64,000 bases of DNA from Amyloporia xantha (lineage: Eukaryota > Basidiomycota > Agaricomycetes > Polyporales > Adustoporiaceae): NCBI GenBank assembly GCA_036971615.1, contig JAYKKR010000027.1:62001-126000 (forward strand). Reading direction: 5' to 3'. Every line of letters begins with the position of its first letter. Positions within the stretch are counted from its first letter, which is position 1. Of this stretch, positions 23,618 through 35,060 are shown in pieces. The notes under the pieces were generated by a model, which saw only the letters and a program-made list of their open reading frames with translations, was not told the origin of the DNA and searched no databases. A program made the translations under genes and the position numbers.

Positions 23618-23963
23618 ACACGAACATAGAGGTCGTCCTACGCACTTTCAGTGAGACTGGCTTCCGCATATACATGCTGTTTACATTGTAAGCGATGCCT
23701 ATCTTCGAGACAATTTTGAAGATATCTCCAACAGCCACCGGTGGCCGCATGGTCAGACGGCACGGCCAGCATGTTTCATCCCAAGCCCGGTTTTTACCAG
23801 AAGAAAGTACGAGATCGAAGCAGGGAAGAAAACATATGGAACGGCGCTCGGTGCTCCCCTCGTAGCGTATTTTTTTGCTTACTACTTCAAGCTCATTGAC
23901 GAGGCTGGAGAAGCAGCTAGTGCGATATCATCCTTCTCCGAACCCCTTGTAAAAATATGTGTA
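23618..23963 (+). pseudogene. Decayed BTB-domain gene (array member 2)
   Basis: Two separated fragments align by eye with the flanking BTB genes in the same order. The first, at 23618-23727, reads NIEVVLRTFSETGFRIYML, then an in-frame stop, then AMPIFETIL, matching the ADVILRS...ASPVFETMF region. The second, at 23805-23963, reads KYEIEAGKKTYGTAL and FAYYFKLIDEAGEAAS, matching VKYEMDGAKDYC and LAYYFKL. Sequence between them and the start codon are lost. This is an old tandem copy. Confidence 0.7.
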
Positions 23964-24609
23964 TCCCTGCGATGACGTTGTGCACTATCATGCAATATCG
24001 GCACGATTAATTTACTGGTCAACTCCACTGGAATTGAAATTAAACACTTTATGCAAGCCTTTGCAAGGAGACGTTGCGCGGTACAGAGTGCTACTATTGC
24101 ACTGCTTGCGAGGCGCAAAACAAGAGTGCTCATATATATGAGGACTACATCGAATAAGTTTCATTCAACATCCGGCACAATCGCAAGGCTTATCGCACAG
24201 GTCCAGTATGCTAGCTCCTGGGAACGGCTCTCGTACGATATCCATATGAAAAGCGAATTCTGTGCTCGCCTGGTTAATAATTAGTTCAAGATGTTGGCTA
24301 GAGAGCGCCAATGAATCTTTGTCTCTCCTAGGCAGACCAAAAATAGCGCCCTTTGAGAGTGAGGGAGGGACGGTCGCTATAAGGAATGAATCTCATCATG
24401 ACTGGTTATGATATCGACAAATGAGCATTCTTCCAGCAGAAGCGCTCAAGGGGCGGGGCATTGACACTGGCACCACAACGCCAAACAAACTCGCCCGACC
24501 GGCGACTGAAAAATAACTCGACTTACGCGCGGTCACTTACACCATAATCCACTGGACTTTCAGCTCGGCGCTATCACCACTCTGTTACCTCTTCCACTTA
24601 TACAACAAC
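23964..24609. other. Spacer in BTB array with a 66-bp inserted repeat
   Basis: No gene. It contains the short repeat at 24319-24384 flanked by perfect 9-bp duplications (listed separately). The last 100 bases hold the promoter side of the third BTB gene. Confidence 0.4.
24319..24384. mobile_element. 66-bp inserted repeat with 9-bp target duplication (copy 1)
   Basis: The segment begins TTGTCTCT and ends CGCTATAAGG. It is flanked on both sides by AATGAATCT (24310-24318 and 24385-24393), a perfect 9-bp direct repeat. A second copy with the same ends lies at 53891-53950. The element is too small to code for anything and I see no clear terminal inverted repeats. The class is unknown. Confidence 0.6.
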
Positions 24610-25612
24610 ATGCCTGGCGAGGCTGCTGCTCCGTTTAACAAATCGACGGCTGATGTCATATTACGCTCATGTGATGGAACCGACTTTCGCCTGCACAAAG
24701 CGATATTATCTGAAGCGTCCCCTGTCTTCGAACAAATGTTCAATCTCCCACAACCCACAACCTCACAGTCGGAATACATAGCTGAGATTCCAATAATTCC
24801 GGTCAGCGAAAAGTCCACAATACTCGACAAACTTCTCCGGCTGTGCTATCCCATCGTTGATCTGCCCTTCGAAAGTCTCGAAGATTTGGTTATCGTCTTA
24901 GAAGCGGCCGTGAAGTATGATATGGACCTCGCGAAGGCATCTTGTGCAAGAGCGCTTGTACAGCCTGTATTCATGGGGAATGACCCGTTTGCCGTCTTCG
25001 CCATAGCATATCATTTCAAGCTCGCAGACGAGGCTCGGCTGGCCGCGAAGGAGACATTACGCTTCAAGGAGCCCCCATACAAACATATGCCCGAGGTGCT
25101 GGAGAACATTTCCGCGAAAGCACTGTATGCGCTCATGTTATATCGTGGCGCGTGCGAGCGAGCGGCAGCCGATATCACGGGTGAAAATGACGTATGGAAT
25201 AATACCATTGGTCAACTAGGTTTACCGTTTTATGCCATATGCGGTACATGCGCAGCTCGAGACGACTTCCCTGGAGAGCCTTGGATCGATGACGAGGTGC
25301 CATTCAGCCCAGATGAATATCGCACAGTTCTCAGCGAGATTCTGAAAAAGCAGCCGTGCGGTGCAGCCTGTATAGGCGACATTTTATGGAACAAGACGTT
25401 TATGGAACAAGACGGTCATTGGGTTGGCCTTCGAGAAATGTGAGGCTTGCCGTGAGGTGATGATATCCTCCTTGCAGAAATATCACAAGGATGCCATGGC
25501 TCGCTACAGAGATTACCTATCAAGAGTGAGTCCACATCATCTGTATTTCCATGTGGTGTGCGTTAATCACATAATGCATTACGGACAGATCGAGCCTATA
25601 CTCGAATTCTAG
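24610..25612 (+). CDS. BTB/POZ domain protein (array member 3) with frameshift near the C-terminus
   Basis: The open frame 24610-25443 codes 277 residues with a good BTB domain: FNKSTADVILRSCDG, FRLHKAILSEASPVFEQMF, PVSEKSTILDKLLRLCYP and VLEAAVKYDMDLAKASC. A CGTC pair sits at about residue 211. It then stops at 25441-25443. A 16-bp perfect tandem duplication (25383-25414) shifts the frame: ignoring one unit, translation continues as ILWNKTVIGLAFEKCEACRE into the CxxC-plus-helix tail seen in array member 1. That tail ends at 25612, with a possible phase-0 intron at about 25529-25588. The stored allele therefore encodes a truncated product lacking the second CxxC. It could be a real null allele or an assembly artefact. 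Confidence 0.75.
25383..25414 (+). repeat. 16-bp tandem duplication inside the BTB gene
   Basis: Two perfect adjacent copies of TTTATGGAACAAGACG at 25383-25398 and 25399-25414. Sixteen is not a multiple of three, so the duplication breaks the reading frame described for the BTB gene. Confidence 0.9.
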
Positions 25613-26578
25613 AATGCTAGCTGTGTGCACGGCCTATCGAGCCTGCGTTGAAGGTCCATTTTATGTCTCGTGTCTAAGTCGGTTGTGTACTGAGCTGTTA
25701 TACATGCAGGCAAGACAATTATGTCTTCTACCGGTCCACCGGTATTGCGCGCAGCATCCTTTTATCAATGCGGAGCAACAACTCCGCATTCTTTTGTACA
25801 CTGCTTTAGCTATGCTTATTCATATTGTAATGTTACCTTGGGAGGGTGTCTCTATTTTCTTCTTCTATTACTCACTCGATGCAAGCGGCGTTGCCCGTGG
25901 TCCTCCTAATATTACTGTCTAGAACAGCCAGCTCTGAAAGCGCTCGAGTAATCATTTCCTCACAGTCATCCTCCGTTAGTCTTCCCCAGGCGCTCAGTAA
26001 ATTCACGTACTTTCGAACCTTCCGGCCGGGAATCCTGTGCTTATGCTGTGCTCATTTGTCATGATCTAACTCTTCGCATTCCCCTTTGCAGTTCATACCA
26101 TTTCGGATCGATGACTCTTAATCCAATTGGCAAGTGGTTTCTGTCTCAGAGTCGTTCATGCCGTGTAAATGCGACGCTTCTGTTGCAGTTGCGCATGACA
26201 GGAGTTCAAACGTTCACCGTTTGGCCTTCGATGGCGCATCCGTATTCTTGACCTCAATCACATGTCGATGATGTCGGCGTCTTACCAGGCGTGCAAGAAA
26301 CGTGCCTTTTACGCATTGTCACCTTGTTCATGACTTCGCTATAAGCATATCTTACTGCTGCAGTCAGACAAGGTTGTCCCAGAACGTCGTGCAAAGGGGC
26401 TATTGGATCCGGTAGCCTTTGATTGGCAGCTAGACAGCGCCTGGGTTACATAAACCCGCGTAGCGCTCAGTCCACATCGTCAGGTGCTTACCATCTTCCC
26501 TTCTGACCCTTGGTTCTCCACTGACCTCACGTTACAACCAGGACTCAACTGTCGCCAAACTTTATCTTCCGAGACGAC
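25613..26578. other. Intergenic, no gene seen
   Basis: Spacer between the BTB array and the first DUF6535 gene. It contains only short open stretches; promoter elements of the DUF6535 gene probably lie at its right end. Confidence 0.35.
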
Positions 26579-28345
26579 ATGTCACAATGTAAGGGTGTAT
26601 TTTAAGCAACATAATGACTGTTATTCACGTGTCCAGAAGATCCATCGCAGGCACGTGGGGATAGGATCCGAGAAATCTCAGGAGCCACCAGCGAATCTAC
26701 CAGTATTGTCAGTTCTCGTCTGCCCGCCAGTGACAGTGTACGAGAAGATGATCTGACCGTAACCTCACTTGCGGACGGTGAAGCGGTGAGTCGCTCACAC
26801 TCTGTGTGTTGGGACCATAATTGTTATGAGAATTATCAGATAACAAACGCCCAGAATACCGATCTCCCAGACCAAGATACTCCTGTACCACGCCGTACAG
26901 AAACTGCCGCATCGGCTGAAGCTGTACCTGTCAGTCCGAAATATATACATGCCGGTTTACGTCTTACTTACCGTATTCTCCGATTAAGCAGGTTTCTACG
27001 ACTATACATGATCTAGCTCAGTCTCTGCGTAATCGACTTGCCCATCATGATTGGAGCGAGGGATCGCGAGCGCTCTGGGATCATGAGAAAGGCATCGTCC
27101 AGAATTGGCACGATGAAATAAATGCGCACCTAATTTTCGTAAGTCAATTTTTGTTTCTCGCTGTCAGCATCCTGACCTCAGATGCTAGGCAGGCCTCTTC
27201 TCTGCCGTTGTTACGGCATTTATTGTTCCATTCTACGTATACCTTCAACCGCAGGCAGTGACACCGTCGACAGCCGATGTTCTTGTATACCTCTCAGCAC
27301 AGCTAAGCAGCTTCGTCGTGAGTGCCAATTATCTCAACTCCACGCAGCCTCCGTACCATGGCGTGGTTGGAAAAATCGCCCACTAAACCTCCGCGATCGA
27401 CGGTCGTCATCAATGCGCTCTGGCTCTCTTCACTCGTCTGCACCCTTACCGCAGCGACCGTCTCCATCTCCGTCAAGCAGTGGCTGAACCGCTATACCAC
27501 AAGCGTCAATACTGGCTACCCGAGCGTCTGCATATGGCTCCACCGCCGTCAGAATTTCGAGAGTTGGTGGGTCTCTCCCATCATTAGCGTGATTCCTATA
27601 TTGCTGCAGGTCGCTGTCGCGCTCTTCCTCGTGGGTTTGTCCATCCTATTCTGGACCCTGGACAAGGTCATCGGATGTGTTGTATGGTGTTTAACAGCCG
27701 CGTTGCTGTTTTTCATACTCGGCACAGCGCTGATGCCGGTACTGGCAAGAGGGTGCCCATACAAGTCGCCTCAAGCATGGTTGATCGTCAAGCTGCGTGG
27801 ACTCCTCGTGGGCTTGTGAGTGTTGTTTTGGAAGATGCGTTGGCGCTGGTGTACTGATTGGCATGATTCCTCATTTCAGGATGAAATGCGAGTCTGCCAA
27901 TCTGGACGATTGGACGACCTATGATCGTTGGTCCGAAATCGAACAGATCAAGTTGTTGACAGCCGTTGACGACCGTCTGAGGGATGACGCCGTCTTAAAA
28001 GCGACCCTGGGGCCGTACCTTCGCAGCGAGCCCCTCAATAAAGCTTGTCAGGATCTGCAGACCATCATGGATGCCAGTAAATTCCGATCTCCACGTAACG
28101 ATGCGGATCTGGCTGCTTTGGCGCATCTCGCACGATGGGGACCATTTATATCAGATGTCCTCGATAGGGTTGGGGACACAGGCGGAAGCCAAAGAACCGA
28201 AGCAGAGGCATTCATCGAGGGCATACTTGCTCAGATGATGCCAGTTGAGACCGGACACACGACTCTACTTGTCTCGGCATTTATGAGTGCCTGGAGTAGC
28301 CCACAGAACGTTTCTGGACAAGGACAGGGTAATGCTTCGCAGTGA
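26579..28345 (+). CDS. DUF6535-family membrane protein, copy A, carrying a +1 frameshift
   Basis: Multi-exon model: 26579-26588, 26640-26785, 26855-26929, 26992-27138, 27189-27815, 27880-28345. It shows the DUF6535 core of agaricomycetes: LWDHEKGIVQNWHDEINAHL, then AGLFSAVVTAFIVPFYVYLQ and further membrane helices around ALWLSSLVCTLTAATVSISV, ILLQVAVALFLVGLSILF and VVWCLTAALLFFILG. A cytosolic helical tail (TYDRWSEIEQIKLLTAVDD) follows. Its partner at 42452-44411 has the same exon phases, but the fifth exon here is 627 nt against 626. The extra base lies near 27364-27375, in an A-run, and throws the frame after QPPYHG. Unless it is a sequencing error, the protein is truncated before most of its membrane helices. 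Function of the family is unknown. Confidence 0.75.
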
Positions 28346-29150
28346 TTTCCGTTTCGTCGGTGTACTACTAGAGTCTGTCTGCAAGGGGGGGATGTAGGTA
28401 TTTGCTACGTCTATGTATGGTCACTAGTATATTATGGTGTCAACTATTTCGTCGATCGGAGTCCTCCCTTCAGGTGGATTTCTATCACGGTGAGTCGAAT
28501 CGTACCTGTATCGTGCCGTGCGACAGTATATGCTTTAAGGATGAACATGTAGGCGATAGGCTGCTACAGGGCTCAGAACTCGTGTCATGTACTACATACA
28601 GTAGTCGCGCGTTGCTCGTGCCGCACGGGGAGTTCACCCAGAGTCGCCGAGTATAAGAGGGGATGCATTTTTTCCGTTTCGGAGGTATTCTCTTACTCAA
28701 GACTCGAACGTTTGCAGCCGAAACGGCCGACAGCCCGATTTCTTCTGGACTGGCTAGTATTTTCATAAGCGCCTGTGAACATATTGGCCATATCGGGATC
28801 AAATCGTTTCCTCCTATGTTCGGGGGGTCGTGACGCCGTCGTGGACTCGTGTGTTCGCCTCCTCTCAATGCTCATTTGGCTTCGTCGCGATTTCATCATG
28901 TATACAATTCTGCCCAACTGAGACAGGAATGAAAACTCTGATGGCCCTTGTCTCCACATGACTTCGAATGTCCAAACCAAGTCTCGTGCGATTGTATGCA
29001 TTGACAGGCGTGTCATCATGCTCTGAGTCGCAGCCCGGAACATTGATGCCCTCCCCGACAGTCTCTCCACCTGCGCAGCGATGGAATGATCCTCTAAGTC
29101 ATAGGACCCATGGTAATATAAGAGGGCCGCCTTTCCAAGCCTGATCAAGT
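28346..29150. other. Intergenic; unexplained minus-strand open stretch
   Basis: A minus-strand stretch from about 29120 down to 28693 is open and rich in Met, Arg and Ser (LVWTFEVMWRQGPSEFSF, then MSIERRRTHEST). It has no family match I know. Its nominal upstream part overlaps the first exon of the DUF1399 gene, so it is probably fortuitous, though an exon of an unmodelled gene cannot be excluded. Confidence 0.25.
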
Positions 29151-31816
29151 ATGTCTCACTTACACGACACACACTCTGACGGAATATCCAAAGACCTTTA
29201 CCATGCGTATGAGACAAGTTCAAGTAAAGCTCAACTAACAGTCTCGTATGAAGATATTGAGCCCAAACTTATTTCAAAAAATGGCGGTACTGAGCCTGCG
29301 GCATACCGAGTAGGCTCGGCGACGCTTAAAGAACCGCTGGTGACTATACAGTACCTGGAGGCGCATCTGAGCCTCCTCGGTGCGTTCAAGGCTTTGAGGA
29401 CGACTATCGAAGAAAATATAGATGCAAAGCTCCCATCTCTGGTCGTGAGCCTGGATGCCCCGCAAAGGTGGGCTTGGTTCGTAGGCTTGGCGGTGGACAG
29501 GTGAGTTGTTTTAGCAGGGACAGGACGACGAGGCTTTATTTATGGAAATATTGGCGATCTAACTCTTCTTTCTGAACGTGATACAGGTTTGAACGGTGGG
29601 CTGCGATTGTTCAACCGAGCAATTTAGCAACTTGGGTGAAGGAAGAGCTCCCACCATTGGACGTTATGATGGTCTGGCATGCGTATATGCTGAATCCACG
29701 CCGAGTTATCACGTCTCTTCCCCGAGCCTGCCCATGCTGACATAGGAAAAGTGACAGATGGTATGCTGAGGACTGCGAGCGTCTTCCGATCATGAAGAGT
29801 TTGAGCGGAATGGGCGACAGACTGCTCCCTGCCGTGGCATGTCGCATCCCGCGCAAACTCGTACTGCGTCTAAGTTCGCGTGTAGATCCAGATGGGCGAT
29901 CCCAGGTCGTACCACCCGCCTCCGGAGCGTCTCAGCACTTGGTTTACCCAGACAAACATGCCATTTGAGCCTCTTGAGGCAGCTCGATCGATGACCCATC
30001 GCACCGTGAAGTGCCCGAGATGCGCTACAGAGCTTATGACTCGTGCGTCGTTCTCGCTTCCATTTTGCAGTTGTATGGCTAATGCATATTCGGTGCATAG
30101 CCTATTTAAACGAGAATGGTACCGGTTATGCTCAGCAGCACTTCTCCGTTGAGTGTACACACTGTCAGTCAATGTTGATCAAGAAGGAGACCCTAGCTCT
30201 GTCGAAATTTTTGGATGATCTTGTTTCGGACCATGAGCAGGCTGGTAAAGGACTCGGCGCATATCTCGCGTAAGTCTTATCTGGACGGTGACGGTTTGTT
30301 TTGTACACTAATTCACACCAGTGGCACACTCCATACCGAAACTGAGTCAATAAACGTTCAACGCGCACAACGGATCAAGACGACGATTGTCCAAACAGGC
30401 GCATTCACCCCGGTCATTGGGGTAAGCTTGGCCCCAGTACCGGCGCATATATCCAGGCTGAGCGCCGGCTATGACAGACTCGACGCGGAGAATGGAAACA
30501 AGAGCTCTTGACGAGGTTCAACTACTCTACTGCAGAACTTCCTGCGGCGGCATCCCGTCAGATGCTGTATCTTGGCGGTCAAAGGATGTCGGTCTTTATG
30601 ACATGCTCGTGGACAGTTTCGAAAATGAACAATCATTCATATGCAGGGTAAATCGAATTTTCAGTGCGTATACAGACGACAGGCCGTTCTCGGTAGACCT
30701 TGTCGGTGCGGTAAGCACGTATAGTCTAATCTCTCGTGCCTCATCCTGAGGGTAGCGTTGTATAGGTTATCCGGCAGGGCTCATTCGTAGACAAGATGCA
30801 TGAGTTTGGGTGGACCGAACGCGGCTTCTTTGACGATCCTGAGGATCAGATGGTTTTAACTCATGTTGTTGCCAGATATCACGCGTGAGTGTTCAAAGAC
30901 ACATACTCGCAGAAGTAGTCAATAATGTGGTTTCTCAGCTTCCTGGATCTTATGGCCTCTACGCCTGCAGCACTTTTCGTTCCGACATTGGACGTCGATC
31001 TTGCATGGCATACACATCAATTAATGGCAAGCCAGTACGCGAGTAGTTGCTTCAAGTTAATGCGCCGCTTCATTGACCAGTGAGTAGCTGTCTGAAAATT
31101 TCATGATCTTTGTCAATATTGAGGGACCCTTGACCAACCAGCGATGACAAAGTCGAAGAGAATTTTCTTGCAGCGTCTTTCGATATTACTTGTCGCGCCT
31201 GGGAGGTAGTCATAGCACGCCATAATCGTATTTCGACATGTACTAATCTAGGTCGACTTAGAAACGTTTCCAATTGCCCTACATGCACTGTGGCTGTCCG
31301 GTTCCTGGAAGCACAATCGGACAACGTCTAAACAACCTATCTCGCGTATTCAAGGGCAAGAATAAAGCATCCCATCTGGCTCCTCCTGATGGTCATGACG
31401 TGCTTTCGGCGACCCATCCAAGCGAGCATAATTCTGTCTTGATACGCGGTCGTGATGCTACTTCAGATCTCTCGCTACAGCGACGAAAGGCCCGGGAGGA
31501 GAAGCTGGAGAAGCTCCGCAAGCGCGACGCCGAGAAAGTACGTCAGGGGAAGATGGACCCGGGGACGCTGCACAGAGGAAACGAGCATGACTATCCGTTC
31601 TTGTCGCCCGTGCCGTTATACGATTCCACCGCAGCATGTGTCACCGTCGACCGTCAGCTAACTTGCGGAACGGGAGTGTGCGCAGTGGTGAGTCGCTCAG
31701 TCCATTTCCCCTCCTCGACTGAGCCGAGGCTTTTTCGCGATAGGGTGCTGGGCTTTGTGCTAGCGGATATGCCGAGGGCTCCGATGGAGCAGGGAAAGGA
31801 GGCTTGGGAGGCATGA
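29151..31816 (+). CDS. DUF1399 / glycine-rich-domain-containing (GRDP-like) protein with damaged splice signals
   Basis: GRDP-like protein with the DUF1399 repeat architecture. Key stretches are YLEAHLSLLGAFKALR, LDAPQRWAWFVGLAVDR, WVKEELPPLDVMMVWHAYML, WYAEDCERLPIMKSL, VKCPRCATEL with a later CTHCQ (zinc-like pairs), IFSAYTDDRPFSVDLVGAV, MHEFGWTERGFFDDPED, LFVPTLDVDLAWHTHQLMAS, DITCRAWE and YMHCGCPVPGSTIGQRL. A Lys/Arg/Glu-rich coiled stretch follows. Exons: 29151-29500, 29587-29700, 29758-29836, 29886-30042, 30101-30269, 30322-30421, 30478-about 30583, 30647-30710, 30766-30884, 30939-31079, 31142-31205, 31262 onward. The donor after 29700 reads CCGAGT where GT is expected, the one after 29836 is GC, and the 30583 border has no GT. 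The 3' end is uncertain: a donor at about 31688 may splice on. The gene may be decaying. Plant GRDPs act in growth and stress; the fungal role is unknown. Confidence 0.72.
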
Positions 31817-32824
31817 GTGCTTGCGGAGCGGGTTCTTGGCTCGGTGCAAGTGGTTCGACTATGCCGCTGGCAGCTCCTATAGGTTGACGGTGCGTAGGCA
31901 AATAATTTATCGTGAGCACTGTTGACCTGGTCTTTGATCTTCCAAAATCCCAAGTTTCCTGCAGAGACTAAAAACTATTTATGTAAGATACTGTCACATC
32001 ATAATCAAGTCTCTCGCATCGAAAATGAGTAGTTCATTCACCAACATTTCGCCCGCAACGAGGCAGCATCGTTGCTGTCGGCAAATCCTAACAATTGACT
32101 ACCGCTGTCACCTTTCATACGATGATGTAAGAATAGTTGGTTTTCTATTGTGGATTAGTTGTAGTCACAATAGTACATATTAGCTACTGCTGTCCATACG
32201 ACGGAGCGCACAAATGTTCGATGGTCGAGATGTGCTCCCATCCTACTTTCGTAGCTTTGCGGTGCTGAGCAGAAGGTGTTGTTCCTTCGGCCCGGGAATA
32301 AGTTGGCACCATTGTGAGACCCAGAGAAGCCCTTCAACACGCACGACTCGTTCATGTCCGTGGTCCACCAGCTACAGTGAGCAACCCTCCTAGCACTGTT
32401 CGAAGTCAATGTTTTCGAAGTTGATTAATTGGAACAGTGCCGGTTCGTGCCCGGACTTCGAGCAGTGACGTGCGGGACATCATTCCACGAAGGAAACCCG
32501 ATCTTTCACCTCTGCACTGACCCGCGGACAACTCTTGCCCGAAGTGGCGCAAGAAGGGACGTGGAGGATCGAGCATCACCAAGGGAGAACCCACGCGCAG
32601 CCACACGTCGCGATCATCAGGCCCGCAGTGCGGGTGCGTGTGTTTTCGTGGGTCTGGCGCACGACGAGCGACCGAGGTTATCTGATGGGGACTCTCCGAA
32701 GTTCTACAGTGCCCATGCTAACGAGTTAACCTTCTCCCACTCGTCCCAAGCATAACCAAGCCTTCGTTCCACTGAAGGACAAGGGAGCATCTATAGATAG
32801 GCTGTCCATTTTTGCAGCCAATCG
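31817..32824. other. Intergenic, no gene seen
   Basis: No open stretch here has a recognisable motif. It separates the DUF1399 gene from the zinc-finger/FunK1 cluster. Confidence 0.35.
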
Positions 32825-33162
32825 TCAGAAGTACTGTATCAGAGAGTGCCGTTCGATGTCGTCGGGAAAACGACATACCCTGGTTTGACTCGACCAGTGT
32901 CGTCCTTGAATGGGCAAGTCCTCAGAATCGGGTATAGGCGCAAATTTGGCGTGCAGAGGTCGATCGCACCACAAGCCCAAGAGCACAAGGAGTGGAACAC
33001 ATTGAAAGACAAACTGCGCGAAACATGTCGGGTTCGTAGATGTAATGTGAATCAAGCGAGTCGTAAATCTCAGAGATATTCATGATGGCTGAGACAGAAT
33101 GGGAGAGCGGTGTTGTGTTGCAGTGAGGATGACATCTCCGTCAGACTGGACGGCTTTTTATA
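32825..33162 (-). pseudogene. Relic of a zinc-finger gene: promoter plus part of exon 1
   Basis: On the minus strand a TATATAAAAAGCCG box near 33163-33151 is followed by CCAGTCTGACGGAGATG, the same core-promoter layout as the other zinc-finger copies. Downstream the translated stretch PLHAKFAPIPDSEDLPIQG matches the exon-1 region PMHATFASIPQDSTSHFIS of the intact genes. No start codon in frame with it, second exon or zinc finger is left. This is a fifth zinc-finger position on the outer edge of module A. Confidence 0.55.
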
Positions 33163-33767
33163 TGCAGGCGGGCCCATTGTCCAGGGAGAGAGCCGGGTAC
33201 CATTGTGCTGGGGGAGGACTATGGCCGTAGCTTCCTTTGACAAGGTGTAGCAGAGTGTAGCGCTGGATCGTGACCTGGATCTGAGACGGTGGCGGATCCG
33301 TCCCGTCTATCAAACAAATCTCCTTCAATTGCAGTTGTGAACAAGATATTCGTACACGCGTTTCCTTCCTCGAGCCTAACCATTGTCTCATATGTTGGTC
33401 GTGTTTCTATGTCTCTATGGAATTTGAGGAACTCTAGAGCCGAGATCATCCAGAGGGTGGCAGCAACCTCGACGAACTTTCGCGCGGATTCGTTTCCCCT
33501 GAGTCTCTTGTTCCGTAGATGGCGAGAAGTCTACATTGATACGAATACATAATACAGTATTCATAATATTTGAACTCTCGAAGTGGCAGGAATGGGTCCG
33601 AATTGTGTAATCGTATTGCATCGCAGATGAATACAGTCAATGACGCTATGATCGAGGGAAAACGCATAAAAGAGAAGGAGCGAAAACCATGGAAAGAAGG
33701 AGACGAATGAAGGAAGTAAATAGTCGAAGAGATATCACATACGAATGTGTCATCAGTAGAACGTCGG

Positions 33768-34977
33768 TCAATCTCGACTGAGACTCTTTGCCAGATCTGC
33801 ATCGCCTCGACATCCGATATCGTCGTTCCGTAGATGTCGAATCAGCGCATCCTTCCTGCTGAAGCTCTTCAAACATCCCCCGATCATCGTGAAGCCCTTG
33901 TACGTATACGTCCCGCTCGTGTCCGTGATCCCGTACGATGGGGCGTCAGCCAGGAACACCCCGCAGCATACCCACGTTTCGCGACTGGCTCGTGCGCAGT
34001 GTGTTCGCATGTGCCGTCGGAGATCGGGCACACGGCGATTGATCTGGATGTGGCGGCACCCTGGGACAGGGCACTTGCAAGACCCATTGGTGAGCGCGTC
34101 TTCGAATGTAGACGGCAAAGCATCCACTTGGACGTTGCGCCGACGCGCTCTGCGGTAGGGGATATGGGGTGTCGATGAGCTCGACGATGTAGGAGAGCTG
34201 GGCGGTGAGATGGAATAGATATCGTGAGGAAGGCGTTGGGATGTCTTGTATTCGTAAGGGTTATATCGCCTCTTACCAGCCCGCCTTGAAGATGATGGGA
34301 CATAATCGTAATCTGACGTGTCGCCGTCCGCGTCCCCGCCGGCATCCACATCAGAGGTCGACGACAAGCTGGAAGATGATGAAGCCTCGGCACGTCGAGC
34401 ACTTCGGAGAAGGCCTTCTGGAATACAAGACGGTCCCGCTTCAATTTCCTCTGATGAAGTCACACTTTGGGGCGAGTGGGCCACTTCTCGTGATGGGGAG
34501 AACGAAAGGACAGCAGGGTCCACGCAGGGCGGGGCTGTGGTCATCAAGGAAGTACTGTTCTCGTGCGCGTATACGCTGGTACTCGTAAAGTACAGACCCA
34601 ACAAGTTAGGTTGCAGCCTGGTTGGCGAAGAAATACCTGAGTTAGCTGTCTACGTGAAGAGACTGGACGACTCACAACGAATCGGATGGCGGCTCCGGCT
34701 GATCAGAGCTGTGAAGCTCCAACCAAGGCTCAACACCTATATCAAGAAGTGGTCGGCCAGTGGTGTCGGATATGAAGTGGGAAGTTGAGTCCTGGGGTAT
34801 GGACGCGAACGTCGCGTGCATAGGAGGATTCTCGAGGAAGAACCCTTCCTCGTGTACAGTAGCCAAAGAATCCGAGCCATCATTCAGCCAGAGTGCGGAG
34901 AACGCGTCGTATTCGTTCCCGAGGGAGGTAGAGGTAAAAGATGAGTTTAACCCATCGACAATGAGAGGGCAGCTCAT
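33768..34977 (-). CDS. C2H2-like zinc-finger protein A
   Basis: Two exons (34977-34676 and 34617-33768) give 383 residues. The first two-thirds is Ser/Pro/acidic and likely disordered, compatible with an activation or interaction region; RRAGKRRYNPYEY and RRARRRN are basic patches that could serve nuclear import. A C-x4-C-x14-H-x3-H finger follows (CPVPGC ... RRHMRTH, Cys 283 and 288, His 303 and 307). After it come CCGVFLAD and the second finger-like part GCLKSFSRKDALIRHL ending at a Cys. The pattern FSRKDALIRHL resembles known basidiomycete C2H2 fingers. It is probably a sequence-specific DNA-binding protein, but that is inference. It lies downstream of FunK1 A on the same strand and shares its promoter type with five other copies or relics. 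Confidence 0.78.
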
Positions 34978-35060
34978 GGCGGGAGGTATCGAGTCGGCGG
35001 ACGGGGCTCTGCTGCGATGAGGGCGACATCCCCGTCAGATTGGGGGCCTTTTATACGCGC
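34978..35060 (-). promoter_or_regulatory. Core promoter of zinc-finger A
   Basis: On the minus strand TATAAAAGGCCCCCA (35055-35041) is followed by TCTGACGGGGATG and CTCATCGCAGCAGAGCC, then CGATACCTCCCGCC directly before the ATG. The same order and spacing recur upstream of zinc-finger B (51200-51277) and C (58142-58218) and, altered, at 33163, 59870 and 60265. Confidence 0.7.

Noticed and set aside
28693..29223. Minus-strand frame of 176 codons as a confident gene
   Set aside because: It has no ATG at the upstream end, overlaps the first exon of the DUF1399 gene and resembles no family I know. It is kept only as an unexplained stretch.
33834..34604. Long open frames on the strand opposite zinc-finger A (and the matching ones at 51467-52427)
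   Set aside because: They are antisense shadows of the conserved finger exon. They are similar between copies only because the sense sequence is conserved, and they lack plausible starts or motifs.
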